Positions 34,804-42,511 of a stretch of 64,000 bases of DNA are shown piece by piece. The stretch lies in assembly GCF_008017825.1 (NCBI RefSeq), contig NZ_VRLS01000012.1:434001-498000 (forward strand). The letters are read 5' to 3'. The DNA comes from Mesonia sp008017825. Its GTDB lineage: Bacteria > Bacteroidota > Bacteroidia > Flavobacteriales > Flavobacteriaceae. A model generated the notes under the pieces. The model was not told the origin of the DNA. It did no database searches and worked only from the letters and a program-made list of their open reading frames with translations. The first letter of the stretch is position 1; each line of letters starts with the position of its first letter. Both the position numbers and the translations under genes were made by a program.

Positions 34804-34828
34804 AATCCAAAATATAGAAACATCTTAT

Positions 34829-35989
34829 TTGAAAACTTTCCCCATTTATATTGAAGCTATAAATTCTATTTCTGCCTTAGGAAATTCCTCCGAAGAAGTT
34901 TTAAAAAGCTACAAAAACGAGAAACCTTTGTTTACAGTTAAAGATTATAAGCACTTTAAGAATGCTTATGTTTCTTGCTTATCAGAAAGTTCTACAAACT
35001 GTTTGGAAGAAATTAAGGGGGAGAATAAATTTTATGCTTCTTTAGATGATTCTGTATTGTTAGCTATTTTTTCGGCAAGAAAAACTTTAAATCAGCTAAA
35101 TTGGAAGAAAGACTTTGGCGTTAACATAGGCTCTTCAAGAGGTGCAACAGGTTTATTCGAAAAGTATCACGAAGAATTTATCACTACAGGAAATACTTCC
35201 GCATTAGCGTCACCCACTACTACTTTAGGGAATATTTCATCTTGGGTGTTGCAAGATCAACAAAGTAAAGGACCAGAGATGAGTCATTCTATCACTTGTT
35301 CTACCGCTATGCATTCTGTTTTAAATGGTATTGCTTGGATTAAAAGCGGGATGAGTGATCAGTTTTTGGTTGGTGGAAGTGAAGCACCCTTAACCGATTT
35401 TACCCTGGCGCAAATGAAAGCCTTAAAATTATATGCTTCATTTAATGAAAATGAAGTTTTTCCTAATAAGAGTTTAGATTTTAGCAAAGATAGAAATACA
35501 ATGATTTTGGGTGAAGCTTGCTGTACTATCGCTTTAAGCGGAAAGAAAACCAAAAAAGCCATTGCTAAAATTACTGGAATAGGTTATGCTACAGAAAGCT
35601 TAACTCATAATATCTCTATTTCCCCTGAAGCAGATTGTTTGCAAACCTCGATGCGAAAAGCTTTAGACGATGCCGAATTAACTACAGTTGATGCAGTAAT
35701 TATGCATGCGCCAGGAACAAAAAAGGGAGACACCTCTGAATTAAAAGCTATTGAAAATTTATTTAAAAAGGAAATGCCTTTATTAACCTCTAATAAATTT
35801 ATGATAGGTCATAGTTTTGGAGCTTCTGGAGCTATGAGTTTAGAAATGGCGGTATTAATGTTGCAACATCAGCAATTTTTTTCAAATCCTATGTATAATA
35901 ATAACTTCAGTAAAAAAGAATTGAAGAATATTATGGTTAATGCGGTGGGTTTTGGAGGAAATGCAGTGAGTATAATTGTTTCAGTATAG
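34829..35989 (+). CDS. Beta-ketoacyl synthase of the FabF/FabB type in the biotin cluster
   Basis: A 386-residue condensing enzyme with the active Cys157 in SITCSTAMHS and two catalytic His in IMHAPGTKKGD (near 292) and MIGHSFGASGA (near 327), so the Cys-His-His triad is intact. The start is a TTG (TTGAAAACTTTC). It lies between bioA and bioB on the same strand, which suggests a role in making or extending the pimeloyl precursor, replacing or helping the classical bioC/bioH genes, which are not in the window. It is not of the FabH-like BioZ type. The biotin role is inference from position. Confidence 0.88.
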   Translation: MKTFPIYIEAINSISALGNSSEEVLKSYKNEKPLFTVKDYKHFKNAYVSCLSESSTNCLEEIKGENKFYASLDDSVLLAIFSARKTLNQLNWKKDFGVNIGSSRGATGLFEKYHEEFITTGNTSALASPTTTLGNISSWVLQDQQSKGPEMSHSITCSTAMHSVLNGIAWIKSGMSDQFLVGGSEAPLTDFTLAQMKALKLYASFNENEVFPNKSLDFSKDRNTMILGEACCTIALSGKKTKKAIAKITGIGYATESLTHNISISPEADCLQTSMRKALDDAELTTVDAVIMHAPGTKKGDTSELKAIENLFKKEMPLLTSNKFMIGHSFGASGAMSLEMAVLMLQHQQFFSNPMYNNNFSKKELKNIMVNAVGFGGNAVSIIVSV

Positions 35990-36078
35990 CGTAAAACAGT
36001 TAATTATTACAAAGTATATTATTTTTAGATATAAATAACCACTTCATTTCTTATTTTTGAAGTATTAATTATCAGGAT

Positions 36079-37167
36079 ATGATCACAAAACACGATTGGA
36101 CAAAAGAAGAAGTTCTAGCAATATATAATAAACCTTTAATGGAGCTTCTTTATGAGGCTGCTACGGTTCATAGAAAATATCACGAAGCTAATACCGTTCA
36201 GGTTTCTACATTATTATCAATTAAAACAGGAGGATGCCCAGAAGATTGCGGTTATTGTCCGCAAGCAGCTAGATATCATACCGATATTGAAGGAAATGAC
36301 TTAATGAGTGTGCAGCAAGTAAAAGCACAAGCTTTAAGAGCAAAATCTTCAGGTAGTTCTAGAGTTTGTATGGGGGCAGCTTGGCGTAATGTTAAAGACG
36401 GACCAGAGTTTGATAATGTACTAGAAATGGTAAGAACTATCAATAAGCTAGATATGGAGGTTTGTTGTACGCTAGGTATGATTACCGAAAACCAAGCTAA
36501 AAGATTAGAGGAAGCAGGTTTATACGCTTATAACCATAACTTAGATTCTTCTGAAGAGTATTATAAGGAGGTGATTTCAACTCGCGGTTATGAAGATCGT
36601 TTGGAAACTTTAGACAACGTGAGAAAAACGAATGTTACTGTTTGTAGTGGAGGAATAATAGGAATGGGAGAAAGGGAAGAAGATAGAGCAGGAATGCTGG
36701 TAGCTTTAGCTAGATTAAATCCCCAGCCAGAATCTGTACCTATTAATGCATTAGTGCCCGTAGAAGGAACCCCTTTAGAAGAGCAATTAAAAGTACCTAT
36801 TTGGGATATGATAAGAATGGTGGCAACCACTCGAATTGTAATGCCACAAACACAAGTACGTCTATCTGCAGGTAGAACAGATATGAGTAGAGAAGGACAA
36901 GCTATGTGTTTCTTTGCAGGAGCAAACTCTATTTTTGCTGGAGATAAATTACTTACCACACCAAATCCAGATGTAAACGAGGATATGAAAATGTTTGAAC
37001 TTCTAGGATTAAATGTTCAAAAGCCTTTTGCTAAACACGCACAGACTAAAAGTGTTGAGGCAGAAGATTCTAAAATTTCAGCTTTAGGTGAAAAACCAAA
37101 ATGGTCTAGACCAGAACATAAAATTGAAAAGAATTTAGAAGCTCAAAAGAAAAGGGTTAAAGCATAA
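36079..37167 (+). CDS. bioB: Biotin synthase
   Basis: A 362-residue radical-SAM enzyme inserting sulphur into dethiobiotin. The radical-SAM [4Fe-4S] motif is Cys53-x3-Cys57-x2-Cys60 (CPEDCGYC), and NHNLDSSEEYY and the late LSAGRTDMS with the Arg ligand of the [2Fe-2S] cluster are present. The C-terminal 25 residues are a basic extension. A -7-like TATTTTTG lies at 36052-36059, within a small inverted repeat ACTTCA...TGAAGT (36041-36063). The next coding frame continues directly after its stop codon. Confidence 0.98.
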   Translation: MITKHDWTKEEVLAIYNKPLMELLYEAATVHRKYHEANTVQVSTLLSIKTGGCPEDCGYCPQAARYHTDIEGNDLMSVQQVKAQALRAKSSGSSRVCMGAAWRNVKDGPEFDNVLEMVRTINKLDMEVCCTLGMITENQAKRLEEAGLYAYNHNLDSSEEYYKEVISTRGYEDRLETLDNVRKTNVTVCSGGIIGMGEREEDRAGMLVALARLNPQPESVPINALVPVEGTPLEEQLKVPIWDMIRMVATTRIVMPQTQVRLSAGRTDMSREGQAMCFFAGANSIFAGDKLLTTPNPDVNEDMKMFELLGLNVQKPFAKHAQTKSVEAEDSKISALGEKPKWSRPEHKIEKNLEAQKKRVKA

Positions 37168-38046
37168 ATTGAAATTAAAAAGATACGGTTAAAAGATGTA
37201 GATGTAGTAGACTCTATTGAAGCAAAAGAATTTTTAACCAATTATATAAACCCTCTAATGCCTTTGGTTGTTAGGGGGTTGTCTAAAGACTGGAAAGCTC
37301 ATCATAACTGGAGTTTAGATTATTTTGCACAAAATGTAGGGGAGGTAGAAGTGCCTTTATATAATAGTGAACCAGCAAAAGGAAAAGAGCTTTCTAGGAA
37401 ACCAGTTACTAGAATGCTCATGAAGGATTATATTGAGCTTTTAAAAATAGGTCCGACCGATCTACGAATATTCTTCTTCAATATCTTACAAAAAGCTCCT
37501 CAATTAGTAGATGACTTTAAGTACCCAGATTTGGGAATTAAATTTTTTAAAAAATTACCAGTTTTATTTTTTGGTGGTGCAGAATCAAAAGTTTTACTGC
37601 ATTATGATATTGATTTTGCTAACAACTTGCACTTTAATTTTATAGGAGAGAAAGAGGTGATTTTATTTCCGTACGATCAAAAACCTTTTTTGTATCACGT
37701 GCCTTATTCAATAGTTTCAATGGAAAGTATAGAATTTGATAAACCAGACTATAATAAATACCCAGCTTTAAAATATGCTAAAGGTTATAGAGTAAGATTA
37801 AAACCTGGGGAAATGCTTTATATTCCTAGCGGTTATTGGCATTATATTCGTTACATAACTCCTAGTGTTTCACTAACTTTAAGGTCTTTCCCTGATTCTT
37901 TTAATAAAAGAATGAAGTTTCTAAAAAGCATATTGTTTACCATGCATTATGATAATCTTATGCGTAAATTTAAAGGACAAAATTGGATTGATTATAAGAA
38001 TAAGAAAGCTATTGAGAAAGCAGAAAAAGCAATACAAAGTCGTTAA
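37168..38046 (+). CDS. Cupin-like (JmjC) domain protein, probable non-canonical ATT start
   Basis: A JmjC-type cupin with the Fe(II) motif HYDIDFANN (His-x-Asp) and the later SGYWHYIRY (His), probably a 2-oxoglutarate-dependent hydroxylase. The substrate is unknown. The first standard start is the ATG at 37258, but this cuts off the first 30 family residues. The same frame is open back to 37168 and reads IEIKKIRLKDVDVVDSIEAK, where relatives begin with a Met-Lys-rich segment followed by a similar helix. The upstream codon is ATT, immediately after and in frame with the bioB TAA. Possibilities: ATT initiation by coupling to bioB, stop readthrough, or a start lost by mutation. Confidence 0.88.
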   Translation: MEIKKIRLKDVDVVDSIEAKEFLTNYINPLMPLVVRGLSKDWKAHHNWSLDYFAQNVGEVEVPLYNSEPAKGKELSRKPVTRMLMKDYIELLKIGPTDLRIFFFNILQKAPQLVDDFKYPDLGIKFFKKLPVLFFGGAESKVLLHYDIDFANNLHFNFIGEKEVILFPYDQKPFLYHVPYSIVSMESIEFDKPDYNKYPALKYAKGYRVRLKPGEMLYIPSGYWHYIRYITPSVSLTLRSFPDSFNKRMKFLKSILFTMHYDNLMRKFKGQNWIDYKNKKAIEKAEKAIQSR

Positions 38047-38148
38047 TTTGTAATGAAGAAGTTGTAAAAGTGTTCAGTAATAAGGACTGTATAATAGATT
38101 AGGAGGTAGAGTAATTGCTAGATGAATTTTAGAAAAACTCTATGTTGA

Positions 38149-38616
38149 CTATATTTCAGCTAACTTTTCATAAATGAGATGACTTTCCCAGCCTCTATAC
38201 AGTAAATAATCTGCTATTTTCTTTTTTAATTTTACCGGATTTTTTTCTGTTAAGCTATCACGTCTTTTTTCAAAAAGTAGACTAAGGGTTTCGTGGTAGT
38301 CTTCTTCGTCAATTTCTTTAAGTGCTGTAGTGATATTAAACCTAGAAATTTTTCTTTTTTTTAGCTCTTGCTGAATTCTTAATTTACCCCATTTTTTTAT
38401 TCTGAATTTGCCTCGTGCGAAGCTTTGTGCGAAGCGTTCTTCATTAAGGAAGTCTTCTTGTATAAGAGTATGAATTATTTGCTGTCTGGCTTCAGGAATC
38501 ATTCGTAATTCAAATAGTTTTTTTTCAACATCTTGATGACAGCGATCTTGATAAGCGCAATAATTCATAAGCTTTATCGTAGCTTCTTTAAGGGTGTATG
38601 TTTTATGGGTATTCAA
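38149..38616 (-). CDS. recX: Regulatory protein RecX
   Basis: A 155-residue all-helical protein built of the three-helix RecX repeats (YCAYQDRCHQDVEKKL, LIQEDFLNEERFAQSFARGKFR, ISRFNITTALKEID). RecX modulates RecA filaments. It is convergent with the cupin gene and separated from the RNase E/G gene by a terminator, so it is transcribed alone. The 102-base gap to the left holds nothing I can name. Confidence 0.93.
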   Translation of the reverse strand: MNTHKTYTLKEATIKLMNYCAYQDRCHQDVEKKLFELRMIPEARQQIIHTLIQEDFLNEERFAQSFARGKFRIKKWGKLRIQQELKKRKISRFNITTALKEIDEEDYHETLSLLFEKRRDSLTEKNPVKLKKKIADYLLYRGWESHLIYEKLAEI

Positions 38617-38644
38617 TTTATATTTAATATATAGTGTAAAAATA

Positions 38645-38678
38645 AAAAACCCTGTAAAGAATATCCTTACAGGGTTTA
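38645..38678 (-). terminator. Terminator of the RNase E/G gene
   Basis: AAACCCTGTAA pairs with TTACAGGGTTT around AGAATATCC; on the minus strand the 3' arm runs into TTTTTTATT. It separates rng from recX. Confidence 0.85.
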
Positions 38679-38683
38679 GTTTT

Positions 38684-40225
38684 TTAGAGTATTTCTTCCC
38701 CGTTTTTATCGTGAAAGTGATATTCTAGATACGTGTAAGCATCTCTTGGTAATATTTTTACCCAGCGTTTATGGTCAAAAAACCATTTGCTTCTAGGTGA
38801 TGGAATGCCTCTGGTTAAAAAGGCGGCCACAAAAGGATGAGCCGTGAGACTCATTTTCTTATGTCCTTTTTTAATAATTTTTTGTAAGTCGGCGTTTATC
38901 TTATTAATTACAACAATAGGAGCTTCAATTTCCCCTCCCGTTCCGTTGGGGTTTTCTTCTCTTGTTTTAATATTCATTTCCGGTCTTACGCGTTGTCTTG
39001 TAATTTGTATCAATCCAAATTTGGTAGGAGGTAAGATTTTATGTTTAGCACGATCATCACTCATTTCATCTCTTAAGTGATTGTAAAGGGCTTTACGGTT
39101 ATCGGCTTTATTCATGTCAATAAAATCGACTACAATAATTCCTCCCATATCCCTTAATCGCAACTGTCTTGCAACTTCAGAAGCACTTATTAGGTTTACT
39201 TCTAAAGCGGTTTCTTCCTGATTTTTGGCTTTGCTACTTCGGTTACCGCTATTTACATCTACAACATGCATTGCTTCTGTATGTTCAATAACTAAATAAG
39301 CGCCTTTACTCATAGAAACGGTTTTACCAAAGGCTGTTTTTATTTGCCTTTCTATCCCAAATTTTTCAAATATGGGTACATTGGATTGGTATAACTTTAC
39401 AATAGACTCTTTTTCAGGAGAAAACTCTCCTACATAATCTTTAATTTGAGTGTAAAGCGCTTCATCATCGGTACAAATAGAAGTAAAGGAGTCGTTAAAC
39501 ATGTCTCTCAAAATAGAAGAGGCTCTATTTAATTCACCTAACACTTTTGTAGGATGGTGGGCTTTATACAATTTTTTGCACATTCCTGTCCATCGACCCA
39601 TTAAATTCTGTAGGTCTTTGTCGAGTTCTGCTACTTTTTTGCCTTCTGCTACGGTTCGTACGATAACACCAAACCCTTTGGGTTTAATGCTTTTTACCAA
39701 TCTCTTTAAGCGTTCTTTTTCATCTTTACTTTCAATTTTTTGAGAAATTGAAATTCGATTAGAAAAAGGAACAAGAACGATATATCTTCCAGCAAATGAA
39801 AGTTCGCTACTTATTCTAGGTCCTTTGGTAGAGATAGGCTCTTTTACAATTTGTACCAGTAAAGATTGATTTGATTTAACGGCATCTACAATGCTACCAT
39901 CTTTATCAATATCGGTCTCTAAAGGAAAATCCTTTAGAGAAAAGTCTTTTAATTTACCTGTGCTTACACGTTTTACGAATTTCAATAAAGAACCAACTTG
40001 TGGGCCTAGGTCGTGATAGTGTAAAAAACCATCTTTTTCATAACCTACATTTACAAATGCAGCGTTAAGACCAGGTATAGCTTTTCTTACTTTAGCGATA
40101 AAAATATCACCTACAGAAAAATTGCTATCGTCGTTTTCTTTATGTAATTCTACTAGTTTTCCATCTTTTAATAAGGCAAAATCAACAGCAGAGGAATTTG
40201 ATCTAATAATTAATTCTTTATCCAT
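38684..40225 (-). CDS. rng: Ribonuclease E/G family protein
   Basis: A 513-residue endoribonuclease of the RNase G type for rRNA and mRNA processing. It has an N-terminal S1 RNA-binding domain (about residues 35-120: VGDIFIAKVRKAIPGLNAAFVNVG) and a catalytic domain with RQLRLRDMGGIIVVDFIDM and the conserved acidic residues. It lacks the long C-terminal scaffold of RNase E. Its leader carries a 20-base inverted repeat. Next upstream on the same strand is the COX24-like small protein. Confidence 0.93.
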   Translation of the reverse strand: MDKELIIRSNSSAVDFALLKDGKLVELHKENDDSNFSVGDIFIAKVRKAIPGLNAAFVNVGYEKDGFLHYHDLGPQVGSLLKFVKRVSTGKLKDFSLKDFPLETDIDKDGSIVDAVKSNQSLLVQIVKEPISTKGPRISSELSFAGRYIVLVPFSNRISISQKIESKDEKERLKRLVKSIKPKGFGVIVRTVAEGKKVAELDKDLQNLMGRWTGMCKKLYKAHHPTKVLGELNRASSILRDMFNDSFTSICTDDEALYTQIKDYVGEFSPEKESIVKLYQSNVPIFEKFGIERQIKTAFGKTVSMSKGAYLVIEHTEAMHVVDVNSGNRSSKAKNQEETALEVNLISASEVARQLRLRDMGGIIVVDFIDMNKADNRKALYNHLRDEMSDDRAKHKILPPTKFGLIQITRQRVRPEMNIKTREENPNGTGGEIEAPIVVINKINADLQKIIKKGHKKMSLTAHPFVAAFLTRGIPSPRSKWFFDHKRWVKILPRDAYTYLEYHFHDKNGEEIL

Positions 40226-40253
40226 TATTCCTAGCTAATTAGATTTTTATCCA

Positions 40254-40273
40254 TATATGATAAATCATATATA
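40254..40273 (-). repeat. Inverted repeat in the rng leader
   Basis: ATATATGAT-AA-ATCATATAT is a perfect nine-base-pair inverted repeat 29 bases upstream of the rng start. As RNA it forms a hairpin; as DNA it could be an operator. No terminator T run follows. Confidence 0.5.
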
Positions 40274-40362
40274 GATGGATTAAACAATAATTTTTCACAG
40301 GGTTTGTAAAAATCCTGATAAAGCTTTTTTACGGCTTCAATTTCAATGAACGTTTTTAATAA

Positions 40363-40390
40363 AAAAAAGTAGTTTGAAAACTACTTTTTC
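40363..40390 (-). terminator. Terminator overlapping the end of the COX24-like gene
   Basis: AAAAAGTAG pairs with CTACTTTTT around TTTGAAAA, with a T run on the minus strand. The TAG stop of the 29-residue gene lies within the stem. Confidence 0.75.
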
Positions 40391-40470
40391 TTGTGTCGGT
40401 TAGCTCTTCTTCTCTTCTTACGCTTGTGCGTAGCTACCTTATGTCTTTTTCTTTTTTTACCACTTGGCAT
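40381..40470 (-). CDS. AURKAIP1/COX24-domain small basic protein (29 residues)
   Basis: A 29-residue protein starting MPSGKKRKRHKVATHKRK and ending RANRHKKK, almost entirely Lys, Arg and His. It matches the small AURKAIP1/COX24 (DUF1713) proteins found in Bacteroidota, related to a mitochondrial small-subunit ribosomal protein, so a ribosome-associated role is likely but not shown here. The ATG at 40470 and the stop at 40381 are clear. It is followed by its own terminator and sits between HU and rng. Confidence 0.88.
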   Translation of the reverse strand: MPSGKKRKRHKVATHKRKKRRRANRHKKK

Positions 40471-40509
40471 AAAAATATGTATTTAAATTAATAATTCGTT
40501 TTAACTTTT

Positions 40510-40800
40510 TTATTTTACTTCTACGTTGGTTTTTACACCTTCTACAAAAACTTTTGCTGGTTTAAATGCAGGGATGTTATGTGCAGGAATTTTAATTGTC
40601 GTGTTCTTAGAAATATTTCTTCCTGTCTTTTCTGCACGGGTTTTAATGATAAAACTTCCAAAACCTCTTAGGTAAACATTATCTCCACTTTCCAAAGAAT
40701 TTTTTACCTCGTCCATAAAGGTTTCTATAGTAGCTTGTACGTCACCTTTTTCCATTCCTAATTTCTCCGAAATGTTTGCTACAATATCTGCTTTCGTCAT
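40510..40800 (-). CDS. HU-family DNA-binding protein
   Basis: A 96-residue histone-like protein that bends DNA as a dimer. Signature: MTKADIVANISEKLG, the beta-arm region GFGSFIIKTRAEKTGRN with KIPAHNIPAFKPAK. Length is normal. It is transcribed from a well-formed promoter (TTG, then 21 bases, then TATATTTG) 48 bases upstream. Whether it is the main HU or a paralogue cannot be told from this window. Confidence 0.95.
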   Translation of the reverse strand: MTKADIVANISEKLGMEKGDVQATIETFMDEVKNSLESGDNVYLRGFGSFIIKTRAEKTGRNISKNTTIKIPAHNIPAFKPAKVFVEGVKTNVEVK

Positions 40801-40847
40801 CTTACAATTATTTTTTGTTATATAAGGGTTATCATTTTTAGAGGGGG

Positions 40848-40879
40848 CAAATATACTAATTTAATTATCAATAAATCAA
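40848..40879 (-). promoter_or_regulatory. Full Bacteroidota promoter for the HU gene
   Basis: On the minus strand TTG (40879-40877), a 21-base spacer, and TATATTTG (40855-40848). This fits TTG-N17-23-TAnnTTTG and places the start site about 40 bases before the ATG. Confidence 0.7.
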
Positions 40880-40940
40880 ACCTAAATGTTTAAATAGTAA
40901 CGGAATAAACTTTTATGTTCGCATTTTAATAAAAACATCC

Positions 40941-42005
40941 ATGAAATTTCATAACAAGCTCATAGATTGGTATTTAGTGAATGCAAGAGATTTACCTTGG
41001 CGTAAAACTCAAGACCCATATCCTATTTGGTTGAGTGAAATTATGCTTCAGCAAACGAGAATAAGTCAGGGTTTACCTTATTTTTTCAAGTTTATAGAAG
41101 AATTTCCTACTGTTTTTCACCTCGCAAATGCTAGTGAAGACCAAGTTTTAAAACTTTGGCAAGGCTTAGGTTATTATTCTAGGGCAAGAAACCTTCATTC
41201 TACTGCAAAACATGTCGCTTATAACCTTAACGGAATTTTCCCTAGCACTTATAAAGAATTAAAGACCTTAAAAGGAGTTGGAGATTATACAGCTAGTGCT
41301 ATAGCTTCTTTTTGTTATCGAGAGCCAGTTGCTGTGGTAGATGGTAATGTATATAGAGTGTTAAGTCGTTTTTTTGGAATAGACACTCCTATTAATTCTA
41401 CCGAAGGGATTAAAGAGTTTAAAACTTTAGCACAAAAATTACTCGATAAAAAGCAGCCTCACATTTACAATCAGGCAATTATGGAATTTGGAGCCTTGCA
41501 ATGTTCGCCAAAATCTCCCGATTGTAATTCTTGTCCTTTACAAGCCAACTGTGTCGCATTTCAGCAAGATTTAATTCAATCGCTTCCGCGGAAGCTAAAA
41601 AAAACAAAGGTTCAAGAAAAATTCTACAATTACCTCGTCATAGTAGATTCTAAAGAAAATGTGCTTATTGAAAAAAGAACAGGGAACGGAATTTGGAAAA
41701 ATTTATATCAATTTCCATTAATAGAATCTCCAAAAGATTGTAACCTGCCTAAAGATTTAATTTCGTTTGATGAAAATAAAATTTCTCAAGAGATTTTACA
41801 AAAAGCTTCACTTTATAATGAAGAGCCTATAAAACACGTGCTTTCTCACCGAAAGTTATGGGTGAAATTTTGGGTGATAAAGATTGAAAACTTAAATTTT
41901 ATAGAAAATCTTTCAAAGTCATTTATTATGACTAATCAAATAGATACTTTTGCAGTTCCTGTAGTGATCGAAAAATTTATTGACACTTACGGTTTTAGCA
42001 AATAA
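40941..42005 (+). CDS. mutY: A/G-specific adenine glycosylase
   Basis: A 354-residue base-excision repair enzyme removing A opposite 8-oxoG. It has WYLVNARDLPWRKTQDPYPIWLSEIMLQQT, the HhH-GPD region LKGVGDYTASAIASFCY with catalytic Asp in VVDGNVYRV, a [4Fe-4S] cluster Cys-x6-Cys-x2-Cys-x5-Cys (CSPKSPDCNSCPLQANC), and a C-terminal NUDIX-like MutT domain (from about 225). First of mutY-ssb-gldE-gldD. Confidence 0.97.
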   Translation: MKFHNKLIDWYLVNARDLPWRKTQDPYPIWLSEIMLQQTRISQGLPYFFKFIEEFPTVFHLANASEDQVLKLWQGLGYYSRARNLHSTAKHVAYNLNGIFPSTYKELKTLKGVGDYTASAIASFCYREPVAVVDGNVYRVLSRFFGIDTPINSTEGIKEFKTLAQKLLDKKQPHIYNQAIMEFGALQCSPKSPDCNSCPLQANCVAFQQDLIQSLPRKLKKTKVQEKFYNYLVIVDSKENVLIEKRTGNGIWKNLYQFPLIESPKDCNLPKDLISFDENKISQEILQKASLYNEEPIKHVLSHRKLWVKFWVIKIENLNFIENLSKSFIMTNQIDTFAVPVVIEKFIDTYGFSK

Positions 42006-42039
42006 TACTTTTTGCTTACATTTACTAAAAAGAGAAATT

Positions 42040-42495
42040 ATGGCAGGTACATTAAATAAAGTAATGCTTATAGGACATACGGGAGATGATGTAAAAATGC
42101 ATTATTTTGAAGGTGGAGGTAGTATAGGTAGATTTCCGTTAGCAACCAACGAAGATTACGTGAACAAAACTTCGGGAGAGCGCGTGAGTAATACCGAATG
42201 GCACAATATTGTTGTGCGAAATAAAGCCGCCGAAATTTGCGAAAAATACCTTAAAAAAGGGGATAAAGTATATATTGAAGGAAGAATAAAAACTAGAAAA
42301 TGGACCGATGATAAAGGTTTAGATCGTTATTCTACAGAAATTCAATGTACCGAGTTTACATTTCTAACTCCAAAAGACCAAGCTGGTGCACCAGCAATGA
42401 ATCAAAATCAACCTCAATCACAGGCTTCTAGCTCTCAGGGTAATTATAAAAAGCCCGATATGCAAACCGAGGATGACGACGATTTACCATTTTAA
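42040..42495 (+). CDS. ssb: Single-stranded DNA-binding protein
   Basis: A 151-residue protein with the OB fold (MAGTLNKVMLIGHTGDD, EWHNIVVRNKAAEICEKYLKKG, IEGRIKTRKWTD), a Gln/Ser-rich linker, and the acidic partner-binding tip DDDDLPF. I chose the ATG at 42040; earlier in-frame codons would overlap mutY. It sits between mutY and gldE. Confidence 0.97.
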   Translation: MAGTLNKVMLIGHTGDDVKMHYFEGGGSIGRFPLATNEDYVNKTSGERVSNTEWHNIVVRNKAAEICEKYLKKGDKVYIEGRIKTRKWTDDKGLDRYSTEIQCTEFTFLTPKDQAGAPAMNQNQPQSQASSSQGNYKKPDMQTEDDDDLPF

Positions 42496-42511
42496 TTAAA
42501 ATTTATAACCT

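Noticed and set aside
36041..36063. Inverted repeat ACTTCA...TGAAGT before bioB as a BirA-like operator
   Set aside because: The six-base arms are short, do not resemble known biotin operators, and flank an AT-rich -7 box by chance-level similarity.
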